Source: Deroplatys truncata (lineage: Eukaryota; Arthropoda; Insecta; Mantodea; Mantidae). From it: a DNA stretch of 64,000 nt. The stretch is taken from NCBI GenBank assembly GCA_030765065.1, contig CM060985.1, positions 8,618,001-8,682,000 on the forward strand, written 5' to 3'. Positions within the stretch are counted from its first letter, which is position 1, and each line of letters opens with the position of its first letter. The position numbers and the translations under genes were made by a program. A model generated the notes under the pieces. The model worked only from the letters and a program-made list of their open reading frames with translations, was not told where the DNA came from and searched no databases. Below, piece by piece: positions 12,585 to 25,060 of the stretch.

Positions 12585-13168
12585 ATGTAATTTATTTATT
12601 TACTTACAAAGAAGGTCCCAATGAGCATGCTCCATGTAGGGACTTACAATTGAGGCGGTAAGCAAAATACAAAGGAACAAACACACACAAAAAGAGTACA
12701 CTATATATATTATCCTATTTAAAGTATGTGTGGGTAGCATTTGTTAAATATTTCTACAAGCACCACAAAGATTTTCTGGTGTCGAGTTATTAGGAATTAC
12801 GTGTTGGTCGAGTAGGTATTTGTTTGTGAACTGAGATATAAATTAAGTGATGCTTTTATATCAAATGGGAGACTGTTGTATGTTTCGGTGGCACTATGTA
12901 TATACCTTTTATTCCATATTTGCTGGAGTTAACTGGGGATGTGACTGGCTGATCTTGTTTTGTAGGAGTGAATATCTTTTTTTGTGTTTGATAACTTAGG
13001 AGATTATTTTCAGTTTTATACATAAGTAAAGATTCACTATATTTGCAGAGAAAGGAAAATGGCAGGATATTTGTTTCCTTAAATACTTCTGTGGAGGCCT
13101 TAAAAATATTAATGCTAAAAAGTATTTTAATAGCTCTCTTTTGTACGCTTCCTAAAGTTTATTTGTTG

Positions 13169-13211
<43 letters not shown>

Positions 13212-15340
13212 TGGACCACACTGCATTTAAGTACAGAAAATTGGGGGGGGGGGGCAAGGAGCAAAATAGAGACTTTTTTTATGGCTCTTATGCAACTCAA
13301 AATCTTTTATTTTCTACAATATGGCAAGTCTTAAGTCAGGGATTAGTCCAATGTAACGCCGAGGTATGTGAATCTATTCACCCTTTGTATCATATTATCT
13401 TTGATTTTAATTCACATACTATTTGTACTTGGTTTGTGAAAAAGCATTTATTTAGTTTTTTTACATTAAGTTGTTATTTGAGAACCACATCAATAGTGTT
13501 GTGAGGTCAGTTTGCATATCTTTCATTACCTGTAATTATGATTTATTTTTATAGAATAAGAAAATGTCATCTCCAAATAGAAATATTTTATGCATTAATT
13601 TCACATTTCCTATATCGTGAGAAATAATGTTGGCCCTAACACTGTTCCTTGCGGGGCTCCAGCTTTAAGATTAATATTGGACTGGAGTAGTTGACATGCT
13701 GTGTCTGCTCTTAGGAGATGGTTTCTGAACCAGTGCAAGGGAATTCCTCTTATTCTTGACTGCGCTAATTTTTTTAGACGGCATTCATGATTAGCAATAT
13801 CAAATGCTTTATTTAGATCAGTGAAAACACTACCTGCAATTGTTTTACTGTCCAAAACTTTGGTAATAGGTTAACTACATCAAGTTTCCGTACTGTGATT
13901 GGGTAAGAATTCGTATTGGAATTTAAAGAATAAATTTATCTTGTTGAGAAAGTCTAGAAGCTGTCTTTTACTATGATTCAACAACTTTTGACACAATGCT
14001 TGTGGGTCTTTAGTTGGGCTGTATCAGCACTCTTCTGGCAAGTCTGTACCAGTGTTTAGAGAAAGGTTAATTAGATGGCTTCTAGATGAGAGTGACAATT
14101 TTTCAAGATTATATTATTGTTTTTTTTATTTTTAAGCTTCTGAATTATTTTACTGATTTCTTTTGAATCTGTTAGTTTAAAGAAGAATGACTGCACTGGG
14201 CATGTAGGGAGATAATTCACCATGTCGACTACATACACAAAGTATTTATTAAGTACATCACAGATGTCATTTCAGGTGAAATTTTTCCCTGCATACTCAA
14301 TTTCTGCTATAGATTCTGTCATATTTTTAATGTTCGTTTTGAATTAATTACTTCTTTGCTGCCTGCTTTATACTCGTGGATTAATTTAAGGGATGGATTA
14401 GCAATTTTGGTTTTTTTTTTGTATAATTTTTTTTTTATTAATTCAGGAAATTGTTTTAGAGATCCCCAGAGATTTAAACTTGCATTTGTTTTTGAAAGCT
14501 GCCTGTTTTACTAGCAGTTTTTAATCCTAAGTTAACAAAGTTGTTGATTGATAGATTTGTATTTGCTGTTAAAGTGCGTTTTATCAGTTGTCTGGAAAAA
14601 GTTATTAATTCTGCAAAGTCTACGTTCGTATGGGATTTAAATTCTACTTCCCTTTGTTTCATCAATTTATCCATGTTTTGGGATATAATCTCTAAGACTA
14701 ACAAATTATGGTCACTAAGTTCATTAATTATATTAAAGATTCTATAATTGTAATTGGAAATGTTTTAAGTAGGCAAGTGTTGCAGTATTTTGTGTTATTA
14801 TGGTTGGTAGTTTTTTGTAACATAGTTCATAATTATAGCTCTGTAGATTTTCCAAAATATTAATGAGAATGCTATTTTTATGTTACTTTGTGTCTAACAG
14901 GGGTTCTAGGGTTTTCAAAAATCAGTTAATATTGCTCCCTTTGTGGTTATAGAAATCAATGATATGATAAGTTTTGTTTTGATATTGGTAATTTAATAAT
15001 ACTGTGGTAATCAAAGACACTCTTAATAAGCTCAGAACGTGTATTATGTAGATTGATAATAATTCACCTGCATGACCATTTCGGATTGCATGGAGGGCTA
15101 AGTAATCTGGTATTTTGAAATATTGCACATCACTATCATTTAGCCATGTTTCAGCTATTACAATTACATCCACACAATTTACTTTTTATATTATTAATTT
15201 CACATTATCAAATTTATTTCTAATGCTACGTGCATTCATGTATAAGAGTTTTGAGGTTAGAAATGTATCACAGTTTAAGGTTTTAAATTTAGACACTAGT
15301 AAACAGTCACAGCTATATTCCAAAGACTGAGCCATGTTGT
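12585..15340 (-). pseudogene. Non-LTR retrotransposon (LINE) ORF2, inactivated
   Basis: Read on the - strand from 15340, the frame gives LYMNARSIRNKFDNV and then, after a stop, DVIVIAETWLNDSDV (15173-15130). This is the start of an AP-type endonuclease domain, with ARSIRNK and the ETWL block. Further on, 13855-13610 gives SVFTDLNKAFDIANHE and GAPQGTVLGPTLF, which are reverse-transcriptase motif A (the Asp of FTDLNKAFD) and motif B. Around 13400 the thumb-region phrase FTYLGVTLD can be read. The 3' end at about 12600 reads as GGGACCTTCTTTGTAAGTAA with an AAAT-type tail, typical of insect LINEs. Many stops and frameshifts, and a missing YADD box, make it dead. A clade (Jockey- or CR1-like) is only a guess. 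Confidence 0.8.
13164..13211. repeat. (ATT)n microsatellite
   Basis: Fifteen or so tandem ATT units lie inside the LINE remnant, followed by a G-run at about 13242-13253. The open + strand frame over it is low-complexity leucine and is not a gene. Confidence 0.95.
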
Positions 15341-15994
15341 AGTTTATAAATGAATTTGTTATTCATTTGCAGCTATTTTGAAAACTTTTTTTATAGTTCT
15401 TGAAGATCTGCTTCATTTGTTATTGCAGTACTCGGACCCTCTTTTGATTTTTGCTTAAAGATTTTGCAGTCCCTTGTCCATTGCCTATATCATGCCTTTT
15501 TTAAATCTTTTTGCTTGGAGGTCATTTCCTGGTGACAGATAATCGTTCAGGTATATGTTCACTTTTGGCACTCAAAACCAATGTCTTTTTTTGTTATGTA
15601 CCTTTTTTGGATCCTGTCATAATCTATCTATTGACGAGTCTGAGCATAATTTTCTTTGGGCCTAGTTTTTCAATGCTATGTTGATGTCATTGTAATCCAA
15701 GAGCCCTAATTCTCATCAAGAGTATGAATCTACATTTAGATGTTGTTTACTCTATTGAATTTTGACAGTGGCTAACCCACATTACGTTGGCTGAATTGGA
15801 GGCAGGTAAAAAAATATCTTTGATCAGTTAAAAACAAATGAAATCCCAAAATGCAAAATCAACTTTCCACCTTGTGATCAATATGCATTTCCATTCTCGG
15901 TACTGGGCTATTATGAACCAAAATCTTGTACACTGCATTGCTTCCTTTCTCGTTTCTGTTTGGTTACCACTCATGGGCTGTTGTGAACCAGCCT

Positions 15995-17267
15995 CTATTG
16001 CCATGTGATTTTCCTGATTGAGGTTAGAATCACAATATCAACTGAAAAATTTGGATACAAAGTAACTAAAGTTTCACCATTCAAAAAAGAGACCTGGTTA
16101 CTGAGTTTAGAGGAATTATGGAGTGCAAAAAGTTGACATAAATTGAAGGAGAAGGATGCAGCCTGAGAGAAAATCTGCAAGGAATTTAAATGTAATGCAT
16201 ACATTTCCATCAGGTTCAGCAATTTTATGTTAACATAAAATGAGCACCTAAAATGTCAGGTCATTTAGAATGGTTTGAAACGCGTGGTGGACTGAAAGTG
16301 TGTTATCACTGTTTAAGGTTCAAGCAGACCCCAACTAAAATACTGTTCACTTTTTGAAGCAATTGCTTTTGGTAAACCCACAAATGATAGCTGTGTAAAT
16401 TGCAACATCATCACCTACCATTAAAATAAAAATGCCAGTAGCATAAATCTCGGAGTAATTAACACTTCTAGCATAGAAGAAAGAGGCATGTTTCTGTTGG
16501 TAGTATTCTAACCTGTCTGGTATTTTCTACTCTACTCACGACCACTTTGGACAGTCTATATCACTTTAAAAAGTCCTCCTTTTGCAGGTTTGTGGCAGCT
16601 ATTTTTGAACTTGTAATTTGTTAAATGCCTTAACACAAGGGTATGGCAATGTTAACTAAAGCATTTAACATTGGCTGTTGAAACCGGCCCAAAATCTGCT
16701 AAGGTCTTAACAAACATCGGTAAGAACCAAGAATAAGTACTTCAGTTATGTGGATGCTTAGTAATTTTCTTTTATAACACAGTGACAGGAGTTGAACTCC
16801 ACCTAATGTAAGCTTTGCCGACCAGTACTGTTTAAGAATTACGAACCCCATGTATTTCCAAGTATTACATCACACTAGTTAGAGGAAATTTAATTTAAAA
16901 TTGCCATCAATATAAAATTATTTGCCAGATGTATTAGGCTTATGTTGCCATTTTTGTTAAAGTATTTTTTGTATGTTTAAGTTTAATTGTAGATACTTTA
17001 TACTAACTGCAGTTGTATTATTAATTTACAAGTTTTGTTATGTGAGCACATATTGGCTTTTAGTTTAGTAATTCATTCTGATATTGACTCTGTGTGGTCA
17101 GCCATGAATATTGAAGATAATATTTTTTTGTTATTTTAAGAAAACCACTCGAGACATCACTAGCATAAAGAAAGCTTACAAAATTTAGAACATGTTTGGT
17201 TGCAAATAGCTGGGTGATGCTATGATGAGAAGCCTGCCTGTGACAGTATACACAGAAAGCAGGGATT
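15995..17267. other. Intergenic, nothing firm
   Basis: No gene is recognised. Around 16560-16720 lies text with short inverted words (aaatgccttaacacaag, gcatttaacattggctgttg, aaaccggccc) resembling the end of a small DNA element, but no partner end could be placed. Confidence 0.4.
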
Positions 17268-18598
17268 TTACTGTATTGGCCCGAATATAAGATGATCCTA
17301 AATTTTTTTTAAACATTTTCACAAGAAACTTTAACTACGACCAAGAACCTAGACTCAATGTGAATCTGTTGTGCTTACCACCCTGAGGAAGAGCGGATGA
17401 GGTGAACAAACTGCAGAAGCCTATAGACAGGCCAGTTGACATAGGTCCTTAATGATTTCAAGCTTGATGAGCTGTTCACACCAGCGGTTTGCTCTTCCCT
17501 CGAGAACTCTCCAACACCAACTGACACAGCACAGTCTCTAAGCCTAAGCAAAGTGATAGGAAATGAGGAAAAGGAAATTCGTGGTTGAAGAGAAACCATA
17601 CGTTTACCTCGCCAACGTGGGAAAACCATGAAGAACCGATGTTCGAAAGTTTAGCCCTAGGAACTCCCAAATGCAAGCCTTGCACGTTAGCTAAATGCTG
17701 TACAATTACAAAATGTTCACGACATATTGTAAATCCCTGGTGTTGTTTCTCCTACTCAGATTGAATGACTAGTGTATCATTTTCATGAAATTTCCCTGTC
17801 TTTGGTGCTTTCCTTGTTGTGCCAGTGTTCCATGTTTACACCAATGTTGTACATTACACTTGGAAACACCAAACTTCATTGCTACTTTATATTATTAGTA
17901 CAGCACAAAACCTATAATTTGAACAGGGAAACTTGTTCAAAGTTATCACATCATTTGTATGAAGAGAAGCTACTTATTAGGGAGAATTATAATATTTTTT
18001 TTGCTCCTTAAAATCCTCTCCCAACCTTTGAAATGATGAGTTTCAAATTAAATGCAGAGGAACTGATATGTATATAAATGCAGAGATAAGGTTGCTCAGC
18101 TTTTTGTGACGGCAGTTTGTCATAAAACTCAGGTGTCCCCCCCCTAAAAAAAACACTTTTCAACTATCAGTGGCTACTAGATTGATGGCTTAAACCATAG
18201 TTTGAGTTTGTTGTTCTGGGTAATCAATTTGAAATCTACTGTAAAGTGTGCAGAAAGAAGTTTTTTACTCACTAATATGGGTCGCCAGGCATTACAAAGG
18301 GGGGGGGGGAGGAGGCAGTTAAAAATTGTGGTTGGGGAAGAAGTTAGGTTCAAACTTTTGCTGGTAACCCTGTTGAAGTTCATATAAGTTCTTCTCTCTC
18401 CTTTCTACACTGAACAAAAAAGGGATGTACTAACACAACAGTGCCAAACTAAGTAACAATAGATCACATTGTCAAAGCTTGAGAGAAATTCAGCACAGTA
18501 CAGTCCTTCAAACATTAGGCTGTGCATATAAGATGACTAGTTTTTAAAATCACATTTTAAGGCAAAAAGATTGTCTTATATTCTGGCCAATGTGGTAC
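17268..18598. mobile_element. TIR element with SINE insertion
   Basis: The left end reads ctgtattggcccgaatataa followed by gatgatc. The right end (18572-18598) read backwards gives taccacattggccagaatat followed by aagacaatc. About 23 of 30 positions match as inverted ends. A TA dinucleotide flanks both sides (17266-17267 region and after 18596), which would fit a TA target site. The 1.33 kb inside holds a reverse-strand SINE (17379-17700) and no transposase. A similar 'GGCC-GAATATAAGA' end is common among animal non-autonomous DNA elements (general knowledge, not checked here). Confidence 0.5.
17379..17700 (-). repeat. tRNA-derived SINE, family B, copy 1
   Basis: It aligns over its length with 39739-40105 in the same orientation: gaggaagagcggatgag, gcagaagcctatagacaggc, aggtccttaatgatttc, gaactctccaacacc, cacagcacagtctctaagcc, and ccaacgtgggaaaaccatga. 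Copy 2 has a tRNA-like head with a B box (GGTTTGATTCC), which puts the head at the high-coordinate end. Here that head is decayed. Confidence 0.65.
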
Positions 18599-20289
18599 TT
18601 ATAACCCATGACAAATAATGAGGTCTCTAACAGCAGGATAATTTATATACAATTTTAAAATCCACTTTTGTCTACTTTAAAGCCAAAAAAGTGAACACCT
18701 GTGCAAAAGGGAGAAATGTAAATTATTGGATTTTAGCAGACTTCTGCATGTTGCTGCCTCCCCATGTGGGCTTGGACCTATTAGGGGAGGGGGGGAATAG
18801 CATTTTCTTTTGTGACTTCAATGTAACATTAGACTTTACTAGTGGCACATATTTTAAACTGGCTCTCAAAGAATTCATCACCTAGGAAGAGACCATTCAA
18901 ATCTGAAGCATGTTCTGAAGTTTGTCAGTTGTTTTGTTCATCCCTTAAGAGTAGGAATGTTTGTTTGAACTTCAAGAGTGGTTTTAAACTTTGTGAGCGA
19001 TTTATTCCAAGGCCATGCAATGTGATACCTCATTTTGGCTTCCATTGTACCATTGTGTGAACTGAATAATGGAAATTTCGATATACCAAAGATTTTTTAA
19101 AAAATTAAATAACTTAGACTTGATAATTATTATCAATTTGAAATACTGTTTGTTATGCTGTGATCAAAGGTTTTTTTTTAATAGAAGATTAGTGATACAT
19201 CACTTGACGAGCAAACACAATACGCATTCCAAGAGAAATGTTTAGCATATGTTGCTCATTGTGTAAAGATTTCTGTGTGCTCTATTCTCCCCTCCCCCCT
19301 CCATTTTGAGGCTTTTCTTGTTAAGACTGTCTGTACTTACATCCACAAGTGTTAGTTATGTAGCATTGATGTCATTTTGCTTTTTAAACTTGTAGAAAAC
19401 ATTTCTGAGAAAATCATTATGATAATTTGGTACATTTTATATGCAAAAATTATTTCTTTAATTTTATAAAATCAGAAAGTAAGACTTCAAATATTTTGTA
19501 AATGTGAAAGAAAATTTTTTTGTGATGCGCTAAAATTTGGATTATAGAATGAGTGTAACTGTTAAAAAGTATTGTAACACAGCTTTGAACAATTTTCACA
19601 AGGTGTTGAAGTTTTTAAAAAAAGCCTGGAAAGTAAAGTCTGTTATGTATACTGCAGGCTGTACAAGCACGAAAGACACGACACAATAATTGTGTTTATA
19701 GAGAGCTTATGTATGCTGGAAACAAAAAAAATTAAATTACATACCTATATTATATTGTAAATGGGTAAAGCTAAAAAACAAAACTGTACTTTATCACTTA
19801 TTTAACATTCCCAAGTTCCTATTCATTTACTAACCCACTGGAGCTTTAAATTGGTCTTTGAGCAAAATACCAGGTTTATCTTGAAAGATACAACAAGTGG
19901 CCTAGCTCACAGACTTGAAGCTTTCCTGATGTTGGTTATTAATGATTTGTTGTTGAGAAACCAGCCGGGTCCAAGCTTTGATGACCCACTCTGTTGCCAT
20001 CATAGGGAAACTGGAGGCAAGCTGCTCAGGTGGTGATATTTATATCCACTATATACATCAAAAACAACTTCAATAAAGATGGAGGACTTGAAATAAGCAA
20101 GAACTCAATAGGTACTTGTCCCACCCTCAACATTCATTGGCTGTCGCAGCATGGGATGTAAATATTGCTGCCCGAGCAGAGTAGCCTAGCTCTGACCTGG
20201 CTGATTTCCCCACAATAAATCATTAATCTTATGTGTAGTTATCAAAATATGCTGAGCAAGATGGTTCTGCAGTAATGTGTGGTAAGGGG
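18599..20289. other. Intergenic between repeats and IGBP1 3' end, nothing recognised
   Basis: AT-rich DNA with scattered G- and A-runs. A short frame at 19851-20036 is without support. No RNA gene was recognised. Confidence 0.5.
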
Positions 20290-20720
20290 GGGGGGAAATT
20301 CTGGAAGGTAGGCTAAGTAAGGCTGGTAGGCTAGGGGGGAAAAAAAAGGAAGAAGAAGGCTGAGATAGGCTGGCTTTTCCTCTTAGAAAAAAAATTTATT
20401 CTGGAAGGTAGGCTAAGTAAGGCTGAGGTAGGCTGGCTGGTAGGCTAGGGGGGGAAAAAAAAAAAGGAAGAAGAAGGCTGAGATAGGCTGGCTTTTCCTC
20501 TTAGAAAAAAAATTATTCTGGAAGGTAGGCTAAGTAAGGCTGAGGTAGGCTGGCTTTTCCTTAGAGAGAAAAAAAAAAATTATTCTGGAAGGTGGGCTAA
20601 GTAAGGCTGGCTGGTAGGCTAGGAGAAGAAAGAAAAAGAAAAAAAAAAGGCTGAGATAGGCTGGCTTTACCTCTTTAGAGGGGGGGGGGGAGGCTGGCTG
20701 TTTTCTCTTGGAGAATTACA
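20290..20720. repeat. Tandem repeat of GGCTGAGGTAGGCTGGC type
   Basis: Three to four diverged units of roughly 100-125 bp. Each has the order attctggaaggtaggctaag, taaggctg, one to three ggtaggctgg words, a G-run plus A-run, ggaagaagaaggctgagata, ggctggcttttcctcttag, and an A-run. Shorter GGCTG-based repeats lie nested within each unit. It sits about 110-540 bp beyond the IGBP1 polyadenylation signal. Confidence 0.9.
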
Positions 20721-20828
20721 GAAGGTAGACTGCTTGCTTTAGAGAAAAAATTGTGGAATTAGTTTGTTAACAGGAAGGTAAAGTTCTGATGGGAACAACA
20801 GAGAACATGAGATACTTGTTAAGCCTTA

Positions 20829-20834
20829 TTTATT
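20829..20834 (-). terminator. Likely IGBP1 polyadenylation signal
   Basis: AATAAA on the - strand, 64 bp past the IGBP1 stop codon. It is the first canonical hexamer downstream and would give a very short 3' UTR. Confidence 0.5.
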
Positions 20835-20897
20835 ACTTCACATTCACAGTTGTTCTTACAAACAATATCAGTATGTACAATAATAGTCCGAATATCT

Positions 20898-21093
20898 TCA
20901 GCTGCGATTCATCCTGTTACCCCATCCACGACGGTGTGTATCCTTATACTCATCCCAGTCTCTGGCCTGTTTCAGCATTTGTGGGTCGTCTTTCTCTATT
21001 GATTCTTCCTTTTTTATCTCTTCAGAATCATCTGCTGGGGCATTAACCATCTCCTGCAGACACTTGGTGGCCTGCTGGCTTGGATCAGTCCAG
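20898..21093 (-). CDS. IGBP1: IGBP1 / alpha-4 (Tap42), exon 3 (C-terminus)
   Basis: The acceptor (tttgtgtgtttcag on the - strand) precedes 21093. The first base completes the Val codon split at 25409. The exon encodes residues 290-353: WTDPSQQATKCLQEMVNA, an acidic/lysine linker, then QMLKQARDWDEYKDTHRRGW and GNRMNRS followed by a stop at 20898. The ARxWDxxKDxHxRGxGNR ending is the hallmark C-terminus of the alpha-4/Tap42 family. An in-frame ATG at 21143 lies in the intron and is not the start. Confidence 0.93.
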
Positions 21094-22129
21094 CTGAAAC
21101 ACACAAATGATGTGAATGATACAATTTTTATACTATTATCCAACTTCTTAGCTGTTATTTGCTATTGTGATCTCTGGTTAAGGGAAAGGTATACTCTGAA
21201 ATGGTCAATCACATTTTTCGTTTTTTGTCTTAAAAAGTTATCTGAAATTTCCTGAATAAAATGATAAATACATTTAAGATGTTTGGACAATTATTACCAT
21301 TGTTAAAGAGATTTTAAGAAGATTGTGTTGTTCTTTAAATTTGGACATGCCATGTGTCTGAAACATAAATTTTAGATGCAAAAGGCATCTTTTTGTCAGG
21401 AACCATTCACCACAGAAACATGAACTTATGTGCTCTGTGAAGCACACATTTTGAAGTTCAAGCATTTTTAAAAACCTGTTGCAAAACTGGTTATAAATAG
21501 TATATATATTTCTTCAAGTCAGTAACTTTTTTTAGACAAAACTAATTGATATATTTTAATGATTGTAATTGCTGGAGCAATTAAGCATGTTCATAATATA
21601 CATGAATTTTTGGAGTTCTGTATTACAAATAGTTTCCAAGGAAAGGGTATTTTAGTTGTGTATTGTTTTTGTCAAATATTTTTATTTTATATTGTTTTAA
21701 AAATGAACTACAATATGGCATTGAATTTTTCAGTCATCTGATTCTACGTTTCCAACCCTGTCCAACACACAGCTTGTGTGAAACAACAATTAATTCCATG
21801 AACTACAATAGTTACAACCATGAAACACATACCACAATAATTCTCATTTTCTTCTGGTTGTGAATCAAAAATTTCAATGATTTCCATTATATGTGTTTTT
21901 GAGAATTCTAAGATTTGTTAAGTGACAACATTGATACATGCTCAGAGTAAGCTGTCGTCTTAAGAGCCATGGTTTGCCAGCCTATGGCAAAACTAGGTTA
22001 AATAGGTTCATTAATTATGACCTGCAGATTTCATCTGGGTGATGATGCCATCTGTACCTTAAGTCTATGTGGCATAGGGCCATAATCATTGGACGAGCAT
22101 AATATCTTGAGGCAATGTTTAATAATCCA

Positions 22130-22480
22130 GCGCTGGGATGAACTGGACTCAAGGAATAAGGAGAATTTTACAGGAAATAGGAATTGGTAACTTATAGGAG
22201 GAGAGAGAGGGGTTAGTTAAAGGTTTCTGGAAAGAAGTGAGGAACAGAGTGGAAGATGTAGAGAAACAAGATTTATTTCAAAGTCTGGAACTATATAGAC
22301 CATTAAAGGTGGACAGGGGAGGGAGAAGTATGTGGATGTAGGTAATAGGTTAGTGAGAGAAGGGTGGGCCTGGTCTAGATTAAGTGCACATAGTCTAAGG
22401 GGAGACAGGAAGGGAGCGAATTTGAATAGGTGTCCTCTTTGTGGAGAGGCAGATAATGATTTGCATTATACCAGGAGAGT
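22130..22480 (+). pseudogene. LINE ORF2 C-terminal fragment (family of 60255-62523)
   Basis: With frameshifts, the translation gives VKGFWKEVRNRVEDVEKQDL, matching FWKEARQRFEDIE of the LINE at 60255-62523. It then gives VREGWAWSRLSAHSLRGDRK and NLNRCPLCGEADNDLHY, matching IAWVRAG.WRL and the CPICG...LEH zinc-knuckle. The order and spacing agree. The sequence is truncated at both ends and is dead. Confidence 0.75.
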
Positions 22481-23463
22481 CAGCTGCGCCTATTTATTTT
22501 ATAATTTATGCAACGTGCTAAGCAACATATCTGACTTATGCCTTTCTTGAATGCCTTCTAATGGCTGTTTTGCATAACACTTTATAGAGGAGGGCTACAT
22601 AACTCAGTGCATAAGTGTTTTACGGGACAATGCAATCGTTATGTATGTTGATGCAAAAAACATCCCACCCTGACACTGAGAGCTGAGTAGTACATTTAGC
22701 CAATTTTACAAACTTTTATTCTTTAGCATACATCCCTGAAGGAACAATCTATCACATGCATTGGTTGACAAAACCATTTGAAAACAAAGTGGCAGATCTA
22801 TGCAGTGCGACCAATTGGATTTAAGTCGTTGGTCAATGCACAACCTTGTCAAAAAATGCTAAGTATTAGGTAGATAATTTCACTTATGTCATGAACTATG
22901 GTGTATTTCAGATCATACAGTAATTGTAAAGACTGATGCAGTTTATTTGTTTGAATTAAAACTACCAAACTGAGCTCAAAACACTGTATGATACTGCAAA
23001 AAGCGTGTAAGATTCGAGGTGGGGGTCTAGTTCTGTGATTACTAATTCGTATTGGAACCTCAGCTCGCAAGGTATTATCATGGTTGCTTTAACACTGTGC
23101 CAGTTAAATTCGGGTTCAAATCCTGCAGGTTTAGCTCAAACTTTGTATTACCTTTTGTTTTATCTCTCTGTTCCTATAATTTGATATTATGATATAAATA
23201 ACATTTTTAATAAGATTATAAGTGTGTACAAAATAGAATAATTGCTACATTTTCCACTGGCAGGTGGATAATTTGTACTTCGTAGTAGGTGTTTTATTGT
23301 GGTCAGTATTAGCTTGACCCATTCAACCAAGTTTAAAACACTTCCCACATACTAAGTGGCTTTAGCTATTTGCGTCTGCGTCAATGCTTGGCGTGATAAA
23401 TAAGTCTCTCTCCATTGTCTACTCAGTATCTGAAACCTTTCTACGAGAAACGACAAGTATATT

Positions 23464-24320
23464 GACATGCTGTTAATGTATATGGAGAAACAAGGTGTAA
23501 TGAACTGTCAGCAAAGTGCCTGCATGAAGAACGGTTTCCAGGAAGGAGGGCACCTACTGCAGACAATTTTCGAAAGGTTGAAAGATGCCTTCGTGAAACA
23601 GGATCATTTGGAAGAGCACCACCTGCCCGCGATGCTCCAGTAACCTCTGGAGGCAATGAAGAAGCTGTGCGAAATGCAATAGAAAACAATCCACACACCA
23701 GTCAAGAGCCATAGCAGAAGATCTGCACATATGTCAGTCCTCAGTGATGCGCATATTGCATCGTAATAAATATCATCCGTACCATCTACAACTACACCAG
23801 GCTCTCCACAGACGCGACTTTCAAGCGAGAGTGATATATGCACAATGGCTACAGCAACGAGCACAAATGGATGCAGAGTTTTTAGGAAGTGTTCTCTTCA
23901 GTGATGAAGCCACATTCCACAATACATGAATACAGTTTTGCCCCCTGTTTTTAGAGAATTAACAGATAGGGAACGTGATTTTGCTTTTTTCAACTTTCAA
24001 CAAGACTGCAACACTCATACAGCCAATATTTCGGTGAGAACAATTGAAAGTGTGTTTGAGGACAGAAATATTAGTAGAAATTTGTGGCTCCCTCAGTCCC
24101 CTGACCTATGATTTCTATCTCTGGGGTAACTTAAAACATAAACCCACACCCTGGAAGAATTAAAACAAAATATCTGCCAGGAAATTGCCAGCATTTCTCA
24201 ATGTGAACTATGGCGAGTGATGGATAATTTCCTAATGAGGTCCAAAAATATATGGATGATAGTGGCCAGTTTCAGCATCCAAGGACGTGGACAAGAAAAA
24301 CACTGCGCAGTCTAAATCTT
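23464..24320 (+). pseudogene. Tc1/mariner-superfamily transposase with DUF4817-type N-terminus, inactivated
   Basis: The frame starts DMLLMY, shifts, and continues GETRCNELSAKCLHEERFPG and RRAPTADNFRKVERCLRETG. This is the helix-turn-helix N-terminal domain seen in many insect transposases (DUF4817). A one-base loss follows near 23704. Then RAIAEDLHICQSSVMRILHR and VLFSDEATFHN give the segment around the first catalytic Asp. The middle is deleted. From 23940 NFQQDCNTHTANI (second catalytic Asp in QQD) and NLWLPQSPDL appear, followed by stops. There are at least three frame breaks and an internal deletion. A partial reverse copy lies in the PACS intron. Confidence 0.8.
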
Positions 24321-24841
24321 GGAAATGGTTATTGTCACAAAGTTGTGCATTTTAACAAGTTATTCACTGCCATGGTTTGAGCTTTTGTATGTATTTTATA
24401 ATGCATTTTTTAAATTGCTAAGTCACCATTCTTTTGTTTCTCGTGATGTTGAACAAACAATATGGAATTTCAAAGCCAGTATACATTGACCAAAGTTTTA
24501 AACATTTGATTATCATTGCAATCTCTTGCAGTATACAACAAAATGTTTAATGAATATTAATTATTACAATACAGCACTCAAAGATTACAGCAAACATTTC
24601 TGGTCATTCTATTGAACCTTTGTTTAGACATGTGTCTGCACTATGCCATTTCTGTTCCCTCTCCATGATGTGCCAGCTAATCAGTTGACGCAAACTCTAT
24701 CGATATGTTGTGACATCACATGTTTCAGTATTATAGTGTTGTTATAAAGCCTGCATATTTTAGTACACAGAATCTTTCTGTATGATTCCTACATGACAGC
24801 AAACTCTTGCACAAAAGTGAGGCAGATTCCCTGCTGTTTGT

Positions 24842-25060
24842 GTGCCTTACATTGAAATCTTGTGAACAGATTTAGAGAAACAGGAATTATTCTTGATAAG
24901 AAACGATTTCTTACAGAGGAAAAAACTTGATGACATCATCAGAGAAAAAGTAGAACAAAATTCAAAGAAATCTCTGAGAAACCTTGCACAAGAACCAGGA
25001 ATTTTGCAAACATCGGCTTGGAGTGCCACTTAAGTTTTAAAATTAAAACCCTACAAGGCA
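24842..25060 (+). pseudogene. Transposase N-terminal HTH scrap
   Basis: With one frameshift, the translation is FRETGIILDKKRFLTEE / LDDIIREKVEQNSKKSLRNL / AQEPGILQTSAWSAT. The layout (RETG, KKR, TEE.LDDI, KS-RRLA-E-G-S-SA) matches the N-terminal part of insect Tc1/mariner-like transposases. Beyond 25060 only a faint trace remains. The reverse-strand 60-codon frame here is a shadow. Confidence 0.55.

Larger units (their letters stand above)
12142..15994. mobile_element. TIR-bounded DNA element hosting a LINE insertion
   Basis: The 16-bp word AGGCTGGTTCACAACA at 12142-12157 is present as an exact reverse complement at 15979-15994. Further inside, both ends carry related text (ttctaatgggagcattcac on the left and ctcgttcccag-like words, matched on the right by ctcggtactgggctattatg). 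The interval is 3.85 kb. Most of it (about 12585-15340) is a reverse-strand LINE, so the original element was only about 1.1 kb and probably non-autonomous. I found no transposase of its own and no convincing target duplication, so the superfamily is open. Confidence 0.6.

Noticed and set aside
13043-13504. 153-codon + strand frame
   Set aside because: Spans the (ATT)n run and is antisense to the LINE; poly-leucine produced by the microsatellite.
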